This document shows positions 53,673-62,126 of a DNA stretch of 64,000 nucleotides, one piece after another. A program made the translations under genes and the position numbers. How positions within the stretch are numbered: position 1 is the stretch's first letter; every line of letters begins with the position of its first letter. Under the pieces are notes generated by a model. The model had not been told where the DNA came from and ran no database searches. It saw only the letters and a program-made list of their open reading frames with translations. The DNA comes from Kribbella sp. NBC_01245 (lineage in GTDB: Bacteria; Actinomycetota; Actinomycetes; Propionibacteriales; Kribbellaceae). Where the stretch lies: positions 992,001 to 1,056,000 of the forward strand of contig NZ_CP108487.1 of NCBI RefSeq assembly GCF_036226525.1. Reading direction: 5' to 3'.

Positions 53673-54489
53673 GTACGAGGGCAGCGCCGGCCAGTTGCAC
53701 CGCGCCGAGGGACTCGTTGAACGCTGCTGCCGCAAGGCAGACCGTGACGACAGGTTCAAGCGTCGACAGGATCGACGCGGCTGACGGACCGACCCGTGCC
53801 ATTCCTGCGAAGAAGAGGAGGATCGCGGCGACCGTACTGATCACGGCGATTGCTGTCACCCATCCCCATCCGGTGGCACCGAAGTCGAGCTCAGGCCCAC
53901 CCTGCGCTGCGCTGGCCACGCTGAACGTCCCGGCCGCGCCCGTACAGACGAGCGCGCTCAGCGCCAGCGGCGGGATGCGCGGGCCGATCCGATCGCCGGT
54001 CAGGATGTAGACGCTGTAGGCGAGTGCGGCGCCGAAGCCCATCGCCGTACCAACACCGTCCAGGCTGCCCGATGCTGCGCCGCCGAGGACGAGGGCGGTC
54101 CCGGCCGAGGCGACCAGCAGCGCGACGATCCGGCGTCCGGTGGCCCGCTCGCGGCCGAGGGCGACCGCGCCGACCATCACGAGGGCCGGGTACGCGTAGA
54201 GGATCAGCACAAGCAGGGACGCATCCATCCGCTCGAGCGCGCCGAAGAACAGGCCGGACTGCGTCGCGTAGCCGATCCCGCCCATCGCGAGCCCGGCCAT
54301 GATCGAGCGGCGCGATAGACCACGCAAGGCGCCGGTCGCGTGAGCGACGGCGAGCAGCAGCGCGGCCGCGATCGCGAAGCGCAGGAGCAACAGGTCTCCG
54401 AGCTCGACCCCCTCGTCATACGCGTATTTCCCGAAGATCGCCATGGCGCCGAAACAGGCGGCGGACAACAAGCAGAGGGAGGCACTCAC
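53587..54489 (-). CDS. EamA/DMT-family transporter
   Basis: 300 residues with ten hydrophobic helices in two EamA repeats (for example FGAMAIFGKYAYDEG in the first and ILSTLEPVVTVCLAAAAFNESL in the second, a hallmark). It probably exports a metabolite or amino acid. The gene is divergent from a LysR regulator, a common pairing in which the LysR protein controls the exporter. Confidence 0.88.
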   Translation of the reverse strand: MSASLCLLSAACFGAMAIFGKYAYDEGVELGDLLLLRFAIAAALLLAVAHATGALRGLSRRSIMAGLAMGGIGYATQSGLFFGALERMDASLLVLILYAYPALVMVGAVALGRERATGRRIVALLVASAGTALVLGGAASGSLDGVGTAMGFGAALAYSVYILTGDRIGPRIPPLALSALVCTGAAGTFSVASAAQGGPELDFGATGWGWVTAIAVISTVAAILLFFAGMARVGPSAASILSTLEPVVTVCLAAAAFNESLGAVQLAGAALVLSAAAVIQWPSRMPVLPAYQSPVFELRK

Positions 54490-54491
54490 AG

Positions 54492-54509
54492 GACGATGCT
54501 GGCATCGTC
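54492..54509. promoter_or_regulatory. Inverted repeat between EamA and LysR genes
   Basis: GACGATG and CATCGTC flank CTGG, just before the EamA start. It may be part of the LysR operator or a leader hairpin of the transporter mRNA. Confidence 0.35.
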
Positions 54510-54564
54510 AACTATTCACGTCCATCTCCTCTTTGTGCATGGAACCAAGTAGCATTTCTGAACG

Positions 54565-55473
54565 ATGCTCGATCTCCGCCGCCTCCGACTGCTCCGCGAA
54601 CTCGACGCCCGCGGAACCGTTCACGGCGCCGCGCGGGCGCTTGGCTACACACCGAGCGCCATCTCCCAGCAGCTCGCGGTGCTCGAGCGTGAGGCAGGCG
54701 CAAAGCTGCTCGAACGGGCCGGCCGGAACGTGCGGCTTACCGACGCGGGCCGAGCGCTGGTCCGGCACGCGGCCGCCCTGCTCGATGGGATGGAGGCAGC
54801 CGAGGCCGAGGTGGCCGCGATCGCCGCGGGCCACCCGGCGGGCGTCGTACGGGTGTCTGCTTTTCAATCCGCCTTCCTGCGCATCGTGGCTCCTGCTGTC
54901 GCCGCGCTCGGTCGAAGTCACCCCGACATCCGGGTCGAGGTGACTGAGGCTGAGGTCGAGGAGGCGGTGCCGGCGCTTCGCCTGCGGCAACTCGACGCGG
55001 TGGTCGGCGACGAGTACTCCGGCCAGCCGCGGCCGGTGCATCGCGACCTGGCTCGGGAGTCGCTCGTGCGGGAGCACGTGCGGCTGGTCCTGCCGCTGAC
55101 ACATCCGCTGGCAGCCGAAGACCCGGTCCAGATGACGCAACTCGCCGACGCCCGGTGGGCCGCCTGCCAGCCGGGCACCGGTCATCGTGAGATGCAAATC
55201 CGCGCCTGCCGAGCACTCGGCGGCTTCGAACCCGACCTGCGCTACGCCTCCGATGACTTCCTGATCCTCGTCGAGATGGTCCGCACCACCGGCGCCTGCG
55301 CCCTCCTTCCCGACCTCGTGCTCGGCTACGGCGTTCCCGGCGTCGCGGTCCGCTCCCTCGCCGAGGGCGCCCTCGATCGCGAGGTCTTCCTCCTCACCCG
55401 TGCAACCAGAACCCCTGCGGTCGAAGGTGTCGCCGCCGCCCTCCATGCGGCTGCTCAATCCAGCGCGACGTGA
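54565..55473 (+). CDS. LysR-family transcriptional regulator
   Basis: 302 residues. Winged helix MLDLRRLRLLRELDARGTVHGAARAL, then TPSAISQQLAVLEREAG; effector domain from about 90. It is divergent from the EamA transporter, its likely target, and ends 4 bases from the convergent GH43 gene. No RBS is clear before the ATG. Confidence 0.9.
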   Translation: MLDLRRLRLLRELDARGTVHGAARALGYTPSAISQQLAVLEREAGAKLLERAGRNVRLTDAGRALVRHAAALLDGMEAAEAEVAAIAAGHPAGVVRVSAFQSAFLRIVAPAVAALGRSHPDIRVEVTEAEVEEAVPALRLRQLDAVVGDEYSGQPRPVHRDLARESLVREHVRLVLPLTHPLAAEDPVQMTQLADARWAACQPGTGHREMQIRACRALGGFEPDLRYASDDFLILVEMVRTTGACALLPDLVLGYGVPGVAVRSLAEGALDREVFLLTRATRTPAVEGVAAALHAAAQSSAT

Positions 55474-55477
55474 CGTG

Positions 55478-56914
55478 TCATTCCAGTACGAACGTGGCGT
55501 CCGCGCGGGCCTGCGCGTCGGTCACTGGTTGCAGGTAGAGCAGTCCGTTGCTGTGCCGGATATAGCGGCCGGTGAAGTTCAGGGACTCGAACGACACGGC
55601 CGAGCTGGCGGCGAGTCCGGCGCGCTGAGTGAAGCTGGCGTCGTTGCGGAACAGGGTGCTGCCGTCGTTGCGCTCGACCCACAGTTCGTTGTTGCGGTGC
55701 CGCAGGTGGTAGCCGGGGAAGTTGGTCGACTCGAACGACACAGTGCCGGAACCGGCTAGGCCCGTCACCATCTTGAACTGCGAGTCGGCCAGCGGGGCCA
55801 CGTTGGCTTCGAGCTTCGCGCGGAACTCCCAGTGCCGTACGAAGCGGTCAGCGTTGTACGACTTGAGCCGGACCGGCGTCGGGCCGTCGGCCACCGGGAT
55901 GCCGAAGTCCGGTGTGCCGTCGGCCTTGTAGTAGACCTTCTGTACGCGCGTACGGCGGTTCGGGTCGTTGAGCGGATCGCCGACGATGTCGCGGTAGTTG
56001 CGGTCGTGGTAAACCATGATGTCGCTTTGGCCGTCCTCGGACACCGTGAACGAGTTGTGGCCCGGTCCGTACTGACTGGTCGCGGCGTTGCTGGCGAACA
56101 CGGGGTTGGGGCTCTTGGTCCACGATGCCGCGTTGAGCGGGTCCGACGAGGCGGACGCGGTCAGCATGCCGAGGCAGTAGTTCGCGTCGGTGGCGCTGGC
56201 CGAGTACGTCAGGAAGAGCTTTCCGTTGTGCTGCAGGACTGTCGGCCCCTCGGCGACCTTGTGTCCACGGGTCTCCCAGGTCAGCGTCGGCACTGTCAGC
56301 CGGGTCACCTGGCCGGTGATCGTCCACGGGTTCGCGCCCATGCGGGCGACGTACAGGTTGGAGTTGGTAGCGATACCCGGTTCCTGCTGTGCCCAGGTCA
56401 GGTACCGCACGCCGTTGTTGACGAACGTGGAGGCGTCCAGCGAGAAGGTGTCCCACGGTGTCGTGACGCGGCCGCGTTCGGTCCAGGTTCCGGTCAACGG
56501 GTTGGCACTCGAGCTCTCCAGCACGTACATCCGGATCCGCCAGATGTCGTCACTACGCCCAGCCGCGAAGTAGACGTACCACTTGCCATTGATGAAATGG
56601 ATCTCCGGTGCCCAGATGTGGGCGGCCATCTCACCGCTGGAGTGCTTGCGCCAGATCACCGTCTCCGCCGCCGTGGCCAGGCCTTGGATCGTGGTCGCGC
56701 GGCGCAGGACGATCCGGTCGTACTCCGGGACGGTCGCGGTGAAGTAGTAGAAACCGTCGGTGTGCTTGAAGATGTGCGGATCGGCACGCCGCTCCGCGAT
56801 CGGGTTCGTGTTCCGCACCGCCGGCGTCGCGATCGCCTGCGGCACAGGCAGACCGGCAACGCAGGTGACGGTGATCAGTACCAGCACGAGCAGGCGATGG
56901 AGTGTGGTTTTCAT
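55478..56914 (-). CDS. Secreted GH43 arabinofuranosidase-type enzyme with AbfB (CBM42-like) domain
   Basis: 478 residues. A signal peptide ends near QAIATP. The five-bladed propeller has RRADPHIF (base Asp), HIWAPEIHF and VAEGPTVLQ (acid Glu). From about 345 to the end there is a beta-trefoil of the AbfB type with three repeats: RFVRHWEF, YHLRHRNN and RYIRHSNG. The fold binds arabinofuranose side chains, so an alpha-L-arabinofuranosidase or arabinanase on pectic arabinan or arabinoxylan is likely. It follows its paralogue by 11 bp in one operon. Confidence 0.9.
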   Translation of the reverse strand: MKTTLHRLLVLVLITVTCVAGLPVPQAIATPAVRNTNPIAERRADPHIFKHTDGFYYFTATVPEYDRIVLRRATTIQGLATAAETVIWRKHSSGEMAAHIWAPEIHFINGKWYVYFAAGRSDDIWRIRMYVLESSSANPLTGTWTERGRVTTPWDTFSLDASTFVNNGVRYLTWAQQEPGIATNSNLYVARMGANPWTITGQVTRLTVPTLTWETRGHKVAEGPTVLQHNGKLFLTYSASATDANYCLGMLTASASSDPLNAASWTKSPNPVFASNAATSQYGPGHNSFTVSEDGQSDIMVYHDRNYRDIVGDPLNDPNRRTRVQKVYYKADGTPDFGIPVADGPTPVRLKSYNADRFVRHWEFRAKLEANVAPLADSQFKMVTGLAGSGTVSFESTNFPGYHLRHRNNELWVERNDGSTLFRNDASFTQRAGLAASSAVSFESLNFTGRYIRHSNGLLYLQPVTDAQARADATFVLE

Positions 56915-56925
56915 CGACTGTCCTT

Positions 56926-58296
56926 TCAGGCTAGTGGCGCGGAAAGGGTGAACGACGCGTCACGTGCGAACGCCGCGTCCGAGGTGCGCCAGTCGACGCG
57001 CACCTCGAAGTTGTAGTGGCGCAGGTACCGGCCGGGATGGGCGTAGGACTCGAACGACGTGCTGGTGCCTCCGGCCAGACCGGCACGGCCGCAGAACGTG
57101 GCGTCGCGGGCGAACGTCGAATCACCGGAGTTGGTGTCGAGCCGGACGCGGAAGGCGTAGTGCCGCAGATAGCGGTCCGGGAAGTTCACCGACCGGAACG
57201 AGTAGCAGTTGCCGTTCGCCAGTCCCGGCACGATGGTGAACGTCGCGTCCTGGCGAGCGGTGACGCTGCTGGACGAGCTCACCGGCTCGACGTACGCCAG
57301 ATTGTCGCGGTGCCGGACGTAGCGGTCGGGGTGGCTCACCAAGCGCAGGGACCGGTTGCCCGTCGGTACGGCGGTGGTGTCGCCGGAGTCCTCCCGCAGC
57401 ACCGTGAAATGCCGCGCGACGCCGGACAGCCCGGGCATCTCGACCTTGCCGCCGAAGGAGTTCAGGTTGGAGCTGTCGGCGTAGTAGTACCGGCGCTGGC
57501 CGTACTGGTCGAAGTAGATCCGCCAGCGGCCGTCGGGCAGCCGCACGACCGCGGGCCCCTCCAGCCCGGCACCCCAGCCCGCCCAGTTGCCCGTGCCGAC
57601 GAACGTCCACGGGCCGTTCAGCGAGGTGGCGGTGGCGTGCTCGATGTACTTCGTCGTCTCGTTCTTGAGGAAGTTGTGGTACGTCCCGCCGACCTTGACC
57701 ACGAAGCTGTCGATGAAGTTGGCCGGGATGCCGAGCGCGACCGGGCTGCTCCATGCCGACAGGTCCGAGTTCGTCGCGGTGATCCGGTACGGCCGGAACT
57801 GTCCCGCCGTTCCGGTAGTGGACGCGGAGAAGATCACGTGCACGCTGCCGTCGGAGTCCTTGAACCACTCCGGCGCCCAAGTGCTGCCGGTGGCTCCGTT
57901 GAGGCCGACCCGGACGTTGCGCAGAAACGTCCAGCTGACGTAGTCCGCGCTGCGGGCGAAACCGATCGTGTCGCCGGTCCAGTTCGTCGTGTAGACGATG
58001 TAGTAGTAACCGTCGGTGTGCCTGATCACGCTGGGATCGCGGATGAGGCCCGACGGCGGTGTGTAGGCGTTCGCTCTGACCTGGGTGAAGTTGGTCGCGT
58101 TCGCGGAGTCGTAGACGTACATGTTCGACTCGCTGCTGTTGGTGAACGCCGTCATCAGGTAGTGCGGCGCAGGGCCGGCGGCTGAAGCGACCGATGGGAC
58201 GACGACGATGCTCGCCACGGCGGCGAGTACGGTCGCGACCGCGGTCAGCATGAACCGCCGGACAGAACGCGCATTGCGGGGCGGGGACGAGCGCAT
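56926..58296 (-). CDS. Secreted GH43 enzyme with AbfB (CBM42-like) domain
   Basis: 456 residues from the ATG at 58294-58296, with AAGGATC upstream. Signal peptide to about residue 40 (SVASAAG). GH43 residues: IRDPSVIRHTDG (Asp), STWAPEWFK and GLEGPAVVR (Glu). AbfB trefoil repeats are RYVRHRDN, RYLRHYAF and RYLRHYNF. It is a clear relative of the gene behind it but with a different propeller sequence, so the two probably attack different linkages of an arabinose-bearing polymer. First gene of the operon, with a LacI-type site in its promoter. Confidence 0.9.
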   Translation of the reverse strand: MRSSPPRNARSVRRFMLTAVATVLAAVASIVVVPSVASAAGPAPHYLMTAFTNSSESNMYVYDSANATNFTQVRANAYTPPSGLIRDPSVIRHTDGYYYIVYTTNWTGDTIGFARSADYVSWTFLRNVRVGLNGATGSTWAPEWFKDSDGSVHVIFSASTTGTAGQFRPYRITATNSDLSAWSSPVALGIPANFIDSFVVKVGGTYHNFLKNETTKYIEHATATSLNGPWTFVGTGNWAGWGAGLEGPAVVRLPDGRWRIYFDQYGQRRYYYADSSNLNSFGGKVEMPGLSGVARHFTVLREDSGDTTAVPTGNRSLRLVSHPDRYVRHRDNLAYVEPVSSSSSVTARQDATFTIVPGLANGNCYSFRSVNFPDRYLRHYAFRVRLDTNSGDSTFARDATFCGRAGLAGGTSTSFESYAHPGRYLRHYNFEVRVDWRTSDAAFARDASFTLSAPLA

Positions 58297-58331
58297 TTGA
58301 CCAGATCCTTAGTGTGGGCGGCACCTGGGAA

Positions 58332-58372
58332 GTTAGCGCTAACATAATGTTGCATGCCCACCCGTCTGGCAA
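58332..58372 (-). promoter_or_regulatory. Promoter with LacI-type operator for the GH43-AbfB operon
   Basis: On the minus strand TTGCCA (58372-58367) and CATTAT (58349-58344) are separated by 17 bases. The perfect palindrome GTTAGCGCTAAC (58332-58343) starts right after the -10 box, where a repressor would block initiation. The form, with a central CG, is that of LacI-family operators; no LacI gene is in the window. Confidence 0.6.
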
Positions 58373-58391
58373 TGGGGAGTGCCGGCCGGAG

Positions 58392-59159
58392 TCAGCCGAA
58401 GACTCGGCGCTGGATCTCTCGGCGGTAGTCCTCGAGCGTGTTGTCGAGGTGGAGGGCGGTGGCCTGTGCCGCTGCCTCGGGGTCGCCGTCCCGGATGGCC
58501 TGGAAGATTGCGGCGTGCTCCTCGGTGGCTTCCGCCGCGTGGCCACCGACCGTGCCGTGCAGGCCGATGGTGGTGGACTGGTATTGAAGGCGGCGGGCCT
58601 CGCGCACCGAGGCGATCAGAAAGTTGTTGTGCGAAGCGGTGGCGATGCCGAGGTGGAAGTCGTCGTCGCCGCGATTGAACACCGCGGCCTGCCCGGTCAG
58701 GTGACCATGCCGGCAGGTCTCGGCGGCGGCTTCGATGGCTCGCAGTTCGGCCGGCGTCGCGCGGGTCGCTGCCAGTCGGCTGGCAGCGGTCTCCTGAACC
58801 CGGCGGAACTCGAAGAGCATGTACACGTGATCGAGATCGGTGGGATGGAAGAACCCTCCCCATCGTGACGAGCCCAGCATTCCCTCGTCATCGGAGACGT
58901 AGAGTCCGCGGCCTTTCTGGGCCCGGATTCGGCCGATCGCTGAGAGGATCTTGACCGCTTCCCGCACCACGGTACGACTGGAGCCCAGGCGTGCGGCGAG
59001 TTCGTTCTCGGTGGGCATGCGGTCGCCGGGCCGCAGTTCCAGCTCCGCGATGAGCTGCAGGATCTGCTCGGCCACCAATTCGTAACCGGGCCGGTACGGG
59101 CCGGCCTGCGGCTGATGCGTGGATGCGCCGGTGTCGGCCGGAAGGGACGCGCTGTCCAC
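58392..59159 (-). CDS. FadR-type GntR-family transcriptional regulator
   Basis: 255 residues from a GTG. Winged helix at about 25-95: LRPGDRMPTENELAARLGSSRTVVREAV, then FCD helices with GDDDFHLGIATASHN and EEHAAIFQAI. It sits between the GH43 operon (same strand, downstream) and the divergent beta-helix gene. A large palindrome in the divergent region is its most likely operator; the effector is probably a sugar acid. Confidence 0.9.
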   Translation of the reverse strand: MDSASLPADTGASTHQPQAGPYRPGYELVAEQILQLIAELELRPGDRMPTENELAARLGSSRTVVREAVKILSAIGRIRAQKGRGLYVSDDEGMLGSSRWGGFFHPTDLDHVYMLFEFRRVQETAASRLAATRATPAELRAIEAAAETCRHGHLTGQAAVFNRGDDDFHLGIATASHNNFLIASVREARRLQYQSTTIGLHGTVGGHAAEATEEHAAIFQAIRDGDPEAAAQATALHLDNTLEDYRREIQRRVFG

Positions 59160-59269
59160 CTGCCTGCCCCCTTCGTGTAGGACCGCCAGACTTGCGGACG
59201 CCGGTCCGAGGATACAGCCAGTTGGGTCTGCAAAGGCTCCCAGATCGAAAGATTAGTAAGTCTCATCTC

Positions 59270-59320
59270 TTGACTGAGTGTCATCTGCCGATTGTTATGT
59301 GTTACCTAAACATAACAATC
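59270..59320 (+). promoter_or_regulatory. Promoter and palindromic operator before the beta-helix gene
   Basis: TTGACT at 59270-59275 and TGTTAT at 59293-59298 are 17 bases apart. The -10 box lies in the left arm of a perfect repeat: GATTGTTATG (59290-59299) and CATAACAATC (59311-59320) with an 11-base spacer. The 327 bases between the GntR gene and the beta-helix gene hold no ORF that looks real; this site is the only structure I see in it. Confidence 0.6.
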
Positions 59321-59486
59321 CGCCCTCGTGAGCCATCAAACGTCACATCGTCGCGCACGACGCATTGCCCTGAGGCCTCAGATGAGTCAGACACATTTCA
59401 CGGACTGACTGCCTCGCCCTCGAACTGCCCGCCCGCACTCAACCGACCGGATCAACCAACCCGCCCTCCGGAAAGGTGATACACCC

Positions 59487-61871
59487 ATGCCCCCAGGCAC
59501 CAGCTCGTTGATCGCCGCGACCATCGCGGCGACCGCCCTCACCGGGTCGATGCTCGCCGTCCCTCCCGCACAGGCCGCTGACATCGCGGCCGTGCGGATC
59601 GTGGTCGCCCCGCACGGCAACGACCGCAACTCGGGTTCCACGGAGAGCCCGGTCGCCACCCTCGCCAAGGCCCAGGAAATGGCCCGTGCCCAGTCCGGCG
59701 AGACCGACGTGGTCGTGGAGCTCGCAGGTGGTGTCCACCGGCTGTCCGAACCGCTGAGGTTCACCAGTGCCGACTCAGGACGCAACGGCCACACCGTCAC
59801 GTGGCAGGCCAGCCCAGGCGCGACACCAAGGGTGTCCGGCGGCCAGCCTGTGACCGGCTGGACGCAGCACGACGCGGGCGCGAACATCTGGGTCGCGTCG
59901 GTCCCTCAGGGCGTCGACTCCCGGCAGCTCTACGTGGACGGAACGCTGGCGCCGCGCGCGTCGATCGCCATCTCGCGCAACGATGTGCGGATCACGAACA
60001 GCGGCATGACCATCACGAACTCCGCACTCAACTACCTCGCCACGCTGCCGCAGCAGAACCGGATCGAGTTGGAGAGCCTGAACTCGTTCACCGACCGGTA
60101 CTCGCCCGTACAGAGCATCAGCGGCACCACCATCACGATGCAGCAGCCCGCGTGGAACAACAACAACTGGGGGTACGACACCCTCGCCAGGCCCTTCGCG
60201 GGCGGCGGTCTGACGCTGCACAACTCCTACTCGTTCCTGAGGAACGCCGGACAGTGGTACCTGGACCCCCAGGCCGGACGGCTCTACTACAAGGCAGCCG
60301 CCGGCCAGTCGCCCGTCGGGCGGGACATCGTGCTGCCGCGCCTGACCTCGCTGGTCCAGCTGAGCGGCAGTTACGCCGACCCGATCCGCAACATCACCAT
60401 GCGGGACATGGTCTTCGAGCACACCACCTGGCTGCAGCCGGGAACCTCGATCGGTTATGCGAATCAGCAGAGCGGCGCCTTCATCCCGGCCGCCCACCAG
60501 ATGCCCGGCGACTTCCTGACCTCGTGTCAATCGGGCTGCCGGCAGTTCGAGGGCACGCGCAACGGCTGGGGGCAGGTGCCCGCCGCCGTACAGGTCTCAG
60601 CTGCCACCGGAGTCACCTTCACCAACAACACCTTCCGCCACCTCGGCCAGGTAGGCCTGGGGATTGGCAATGACGCCAACGCGCACCAGTCGGGTATCGG
60701 CCTCGGCGCATCCAGCATCACCGTTACCCAGAACACCTTCACGGACCTTTCCGGTGGCGGGATCCTCATCGGCGGAGTCCGTCCGGACGCGCACCACCCG
60801 GCCAATCCCGCGATGGTCAACAGGGACATCCTGATCAAGAACAACCTGGTGACCGATGTCGCCAAGGACTACAAGGACATGGCAGGCATCCTGTCCACGT
60901 ACGCCACCCGCGCCGTCATCGAGCACAACGAGGTGTCCAACCTCGCGTACGACGGTATCGACGTCGGCTGGGGCTGGGGCGCCAACGATCCCGGCGGTAG
61001 CCAGGACTACCGCAACCGCGGCCTGTACGACTACCAGCCGGTCTATACGACTCCGACGACGTTGCGCGAGACGATCGTCAGGTACAACGTCGTCCACGGC
61101 ACCAAGAAGTCCCTCCACGACGGCGGCAGCCTCTACAACCTGTCCGCCAACCCCGGTGGCTCGATCGACCACAACCTCGTCTATGACAACCGAGGCACGG
61201 TCGGCCTGTATCTGGACGAAGGCTCGCGCTATGTCTCCGTGTCGAACAACGTGGTCATCGACAGCGGGGTCTTCGCCTTCACCAACGCCAGCAACACCAA
61301 CAACACCAACGACAACGTCTTCGCGGACAACTGGTACAACACCGGCGTGACCAACGTGGCCACCGGGCCGCCGCACAACAACGTCGTCCGAGGGAACGTG
61401 CAGGTGAGCGGTTCCTGGCCCGTCGGCGCGCAGCAGGTCATGGCAGCGGCAGGCATCGAACGCGCTCTGCGCCCCAGCACCGGTGAGGTCTTCGCGCTGG
61501 CCGCGGGCAAGTGCCTGGACGTTCCGAACAACAGCACCACCCCAGGGACACAGCTGAACATCTGGGCATGCTCCGGCGGCGCGAACAAGATCTGGACCCG
61601 TACGGCAACGGGCCAGCTGACCGTCTACAGCGGCGGCAACACCCGGTGCGCGACCGCCCTGAACAACCAGACCACCAACGGCACCGAGGTCGTGATCTCG
61701 CAATGCACCGGGGGAGCCAACCAGCAGTGGCAGTTCAACACCAACGGCACCATCACCGGTGTGCAGTCCAGGCTCTGCCTGGACGTCAGCGGCGCCGGCA
61801 CCGCCAACGGCGCCAAGGTCCACCTCTGGACCTGCCACGGCGGCGGCAACCAGCAATGGGCGCTCTCCTGA
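59487..61871 (+). CDS. Secreted right-handed beta-helix enzyme (GH141-like?) with C-terminal ricin-type CBM13
   Basis: 794 residues; GGAAAGG precedes the ATG. A signal peptide ends near AQAAD. Residues about 35-130 have the opening VVAPHGNDRNSGS...SPVATLAKAQE and PRVSGGQPVTGW, which are common in beta-helix hydrolases such as GH141 and related fucosidase/xylanase families. The helix rungs (for example TFTNNTFRHLGQVGLGI, AVIEHNEVSNLAYDGID) run to about 650. The last 130 residues are a ricin trefoil with repeats ending NKIW, NQQWQF and NQQWAL. A pectin or arabinoxylan role fits the neighbours. Catalytic residues cannot be set by eye. Confidence 0.8.
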   Translation: MPPGTSSLIAATIAATALTGSMLAVPPAQAADIAAVRIVVAPHGNDRNSGSTESPVATLAKAQEMARAQSGETDVVVELAGGVHRLSEPLRFTSADSGRNGHTVTWQASPGATPRVSGGQPVTGWTQHDAGANIWVASVPQGVDSRQLYVDGTLAPRASIAISRNDVRITNSGMTITNSALNYLATLPQQNRIELESLNSFTDRYSPVQSISGTTITMQQPAWNNNNWGYDTLARPFAGGGLTLHNSYSFLRNAGQWYLDPQAGRLYYKAAAGQSPVGRDIVLPRLTSLVQLSGSYADPIRNITMRDMVFEHTTWLQPGTSIGYANQQSGAFIPAAHQMPGDFLTSCQSGCRQFEGTRNGWGQVPAAVQVSAATGVTFTNNTFRHLGQVGLGIGNDANAHQSGIGLGASSITVTQNTFTDLSGGGILIGGVRPDAHHPANPAMVNRDILIKNNLVTDVAKDYKDMAGILSTYATRAVIEHNEVSNLAYDGIDVGWGWGANDPGGSQDYRNRGLYDYQPVYTTPTTLRETIVRYNVVHGTKKSLHDGGSLYNLSANPGGSIDHNLVYDNRGTVGLYLDEGSRYVSVSNNVVIDSGVFAFTNASNTNNTNDNVFADNWYNTGVTNVATGPPHNNVVRGNVQVSGSWPVGAQQVMAAAGIERALRPSTGEVFALAAGKCLDVPNNSTTPGTQLNIWACSGGANKIWTRTATGQLTVYSGGNTRCATALNNQTTNGTEVVISQCTGGANQQWQFNTNGTITGVQSRLCLDVSGAGTANGAKVHLWTCHGGGNQQWALS

Positions 61872-61896
61872 TCACAACCTCGGTCTGACGTGTGGG

Positions 61897-61937
61897 CGAA
61901 GGCCCGAATGAGCGAAGGAACTCATTTCGGGCCTTCG
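61897..61937. terminator. Strong bidirectional terminator
   Basis: CGAAGGCCCGAATGAG (61897-61912) pairs with 61921-61937 with one bulged base around an 8-base loop. It lies 25 bases after the beta-helix gene and its right arm overlaps the 3' end of the sigma-fragment frame. Confidence 0.75.
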
Positions 61938-62122
61938 TCCTGCAAGGCGATCCGGAGCGCGTGCAGGCCGTAGTGCAGTCGGGAGCGGACGGTGTCCCGC
62001 GGCACGTTCAGCGCCTCGGCCAGTTCGGCGACCGACTGACCCAGGTAGTAGGCGCGGACCACCACCGTCCGGTGGTCCGGTGTCAGTCGGCTCAGCGCTT
62101 CGGCGACCTGCAACGGTTCCAT
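61922..62122 (-). pseudogene. Sigma-70 region 4 remnant of an ECF sigma factor
   Basis: 66 residues from the ATG at 62122. LSRLTPDHRTVVVRAYYLGQ, SVAELAEALNVPRDTVRSR and LHYGLHALRIAL give the whole sigma region 4 helix-turn-helix, which binds the -35 element. Region 2, needed for -10 binding and core contacts, is absent: the frame runs directly into the end of the enoyl-CoA hydratase gene, 4 bases upstream. It is most likely the surviving tail of a deleted SigK-like gene, but it could be expressed from the operon as a small DNA-binding protein. Confidence 0.7.
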
Positions 62123-62126
62123 TCTG

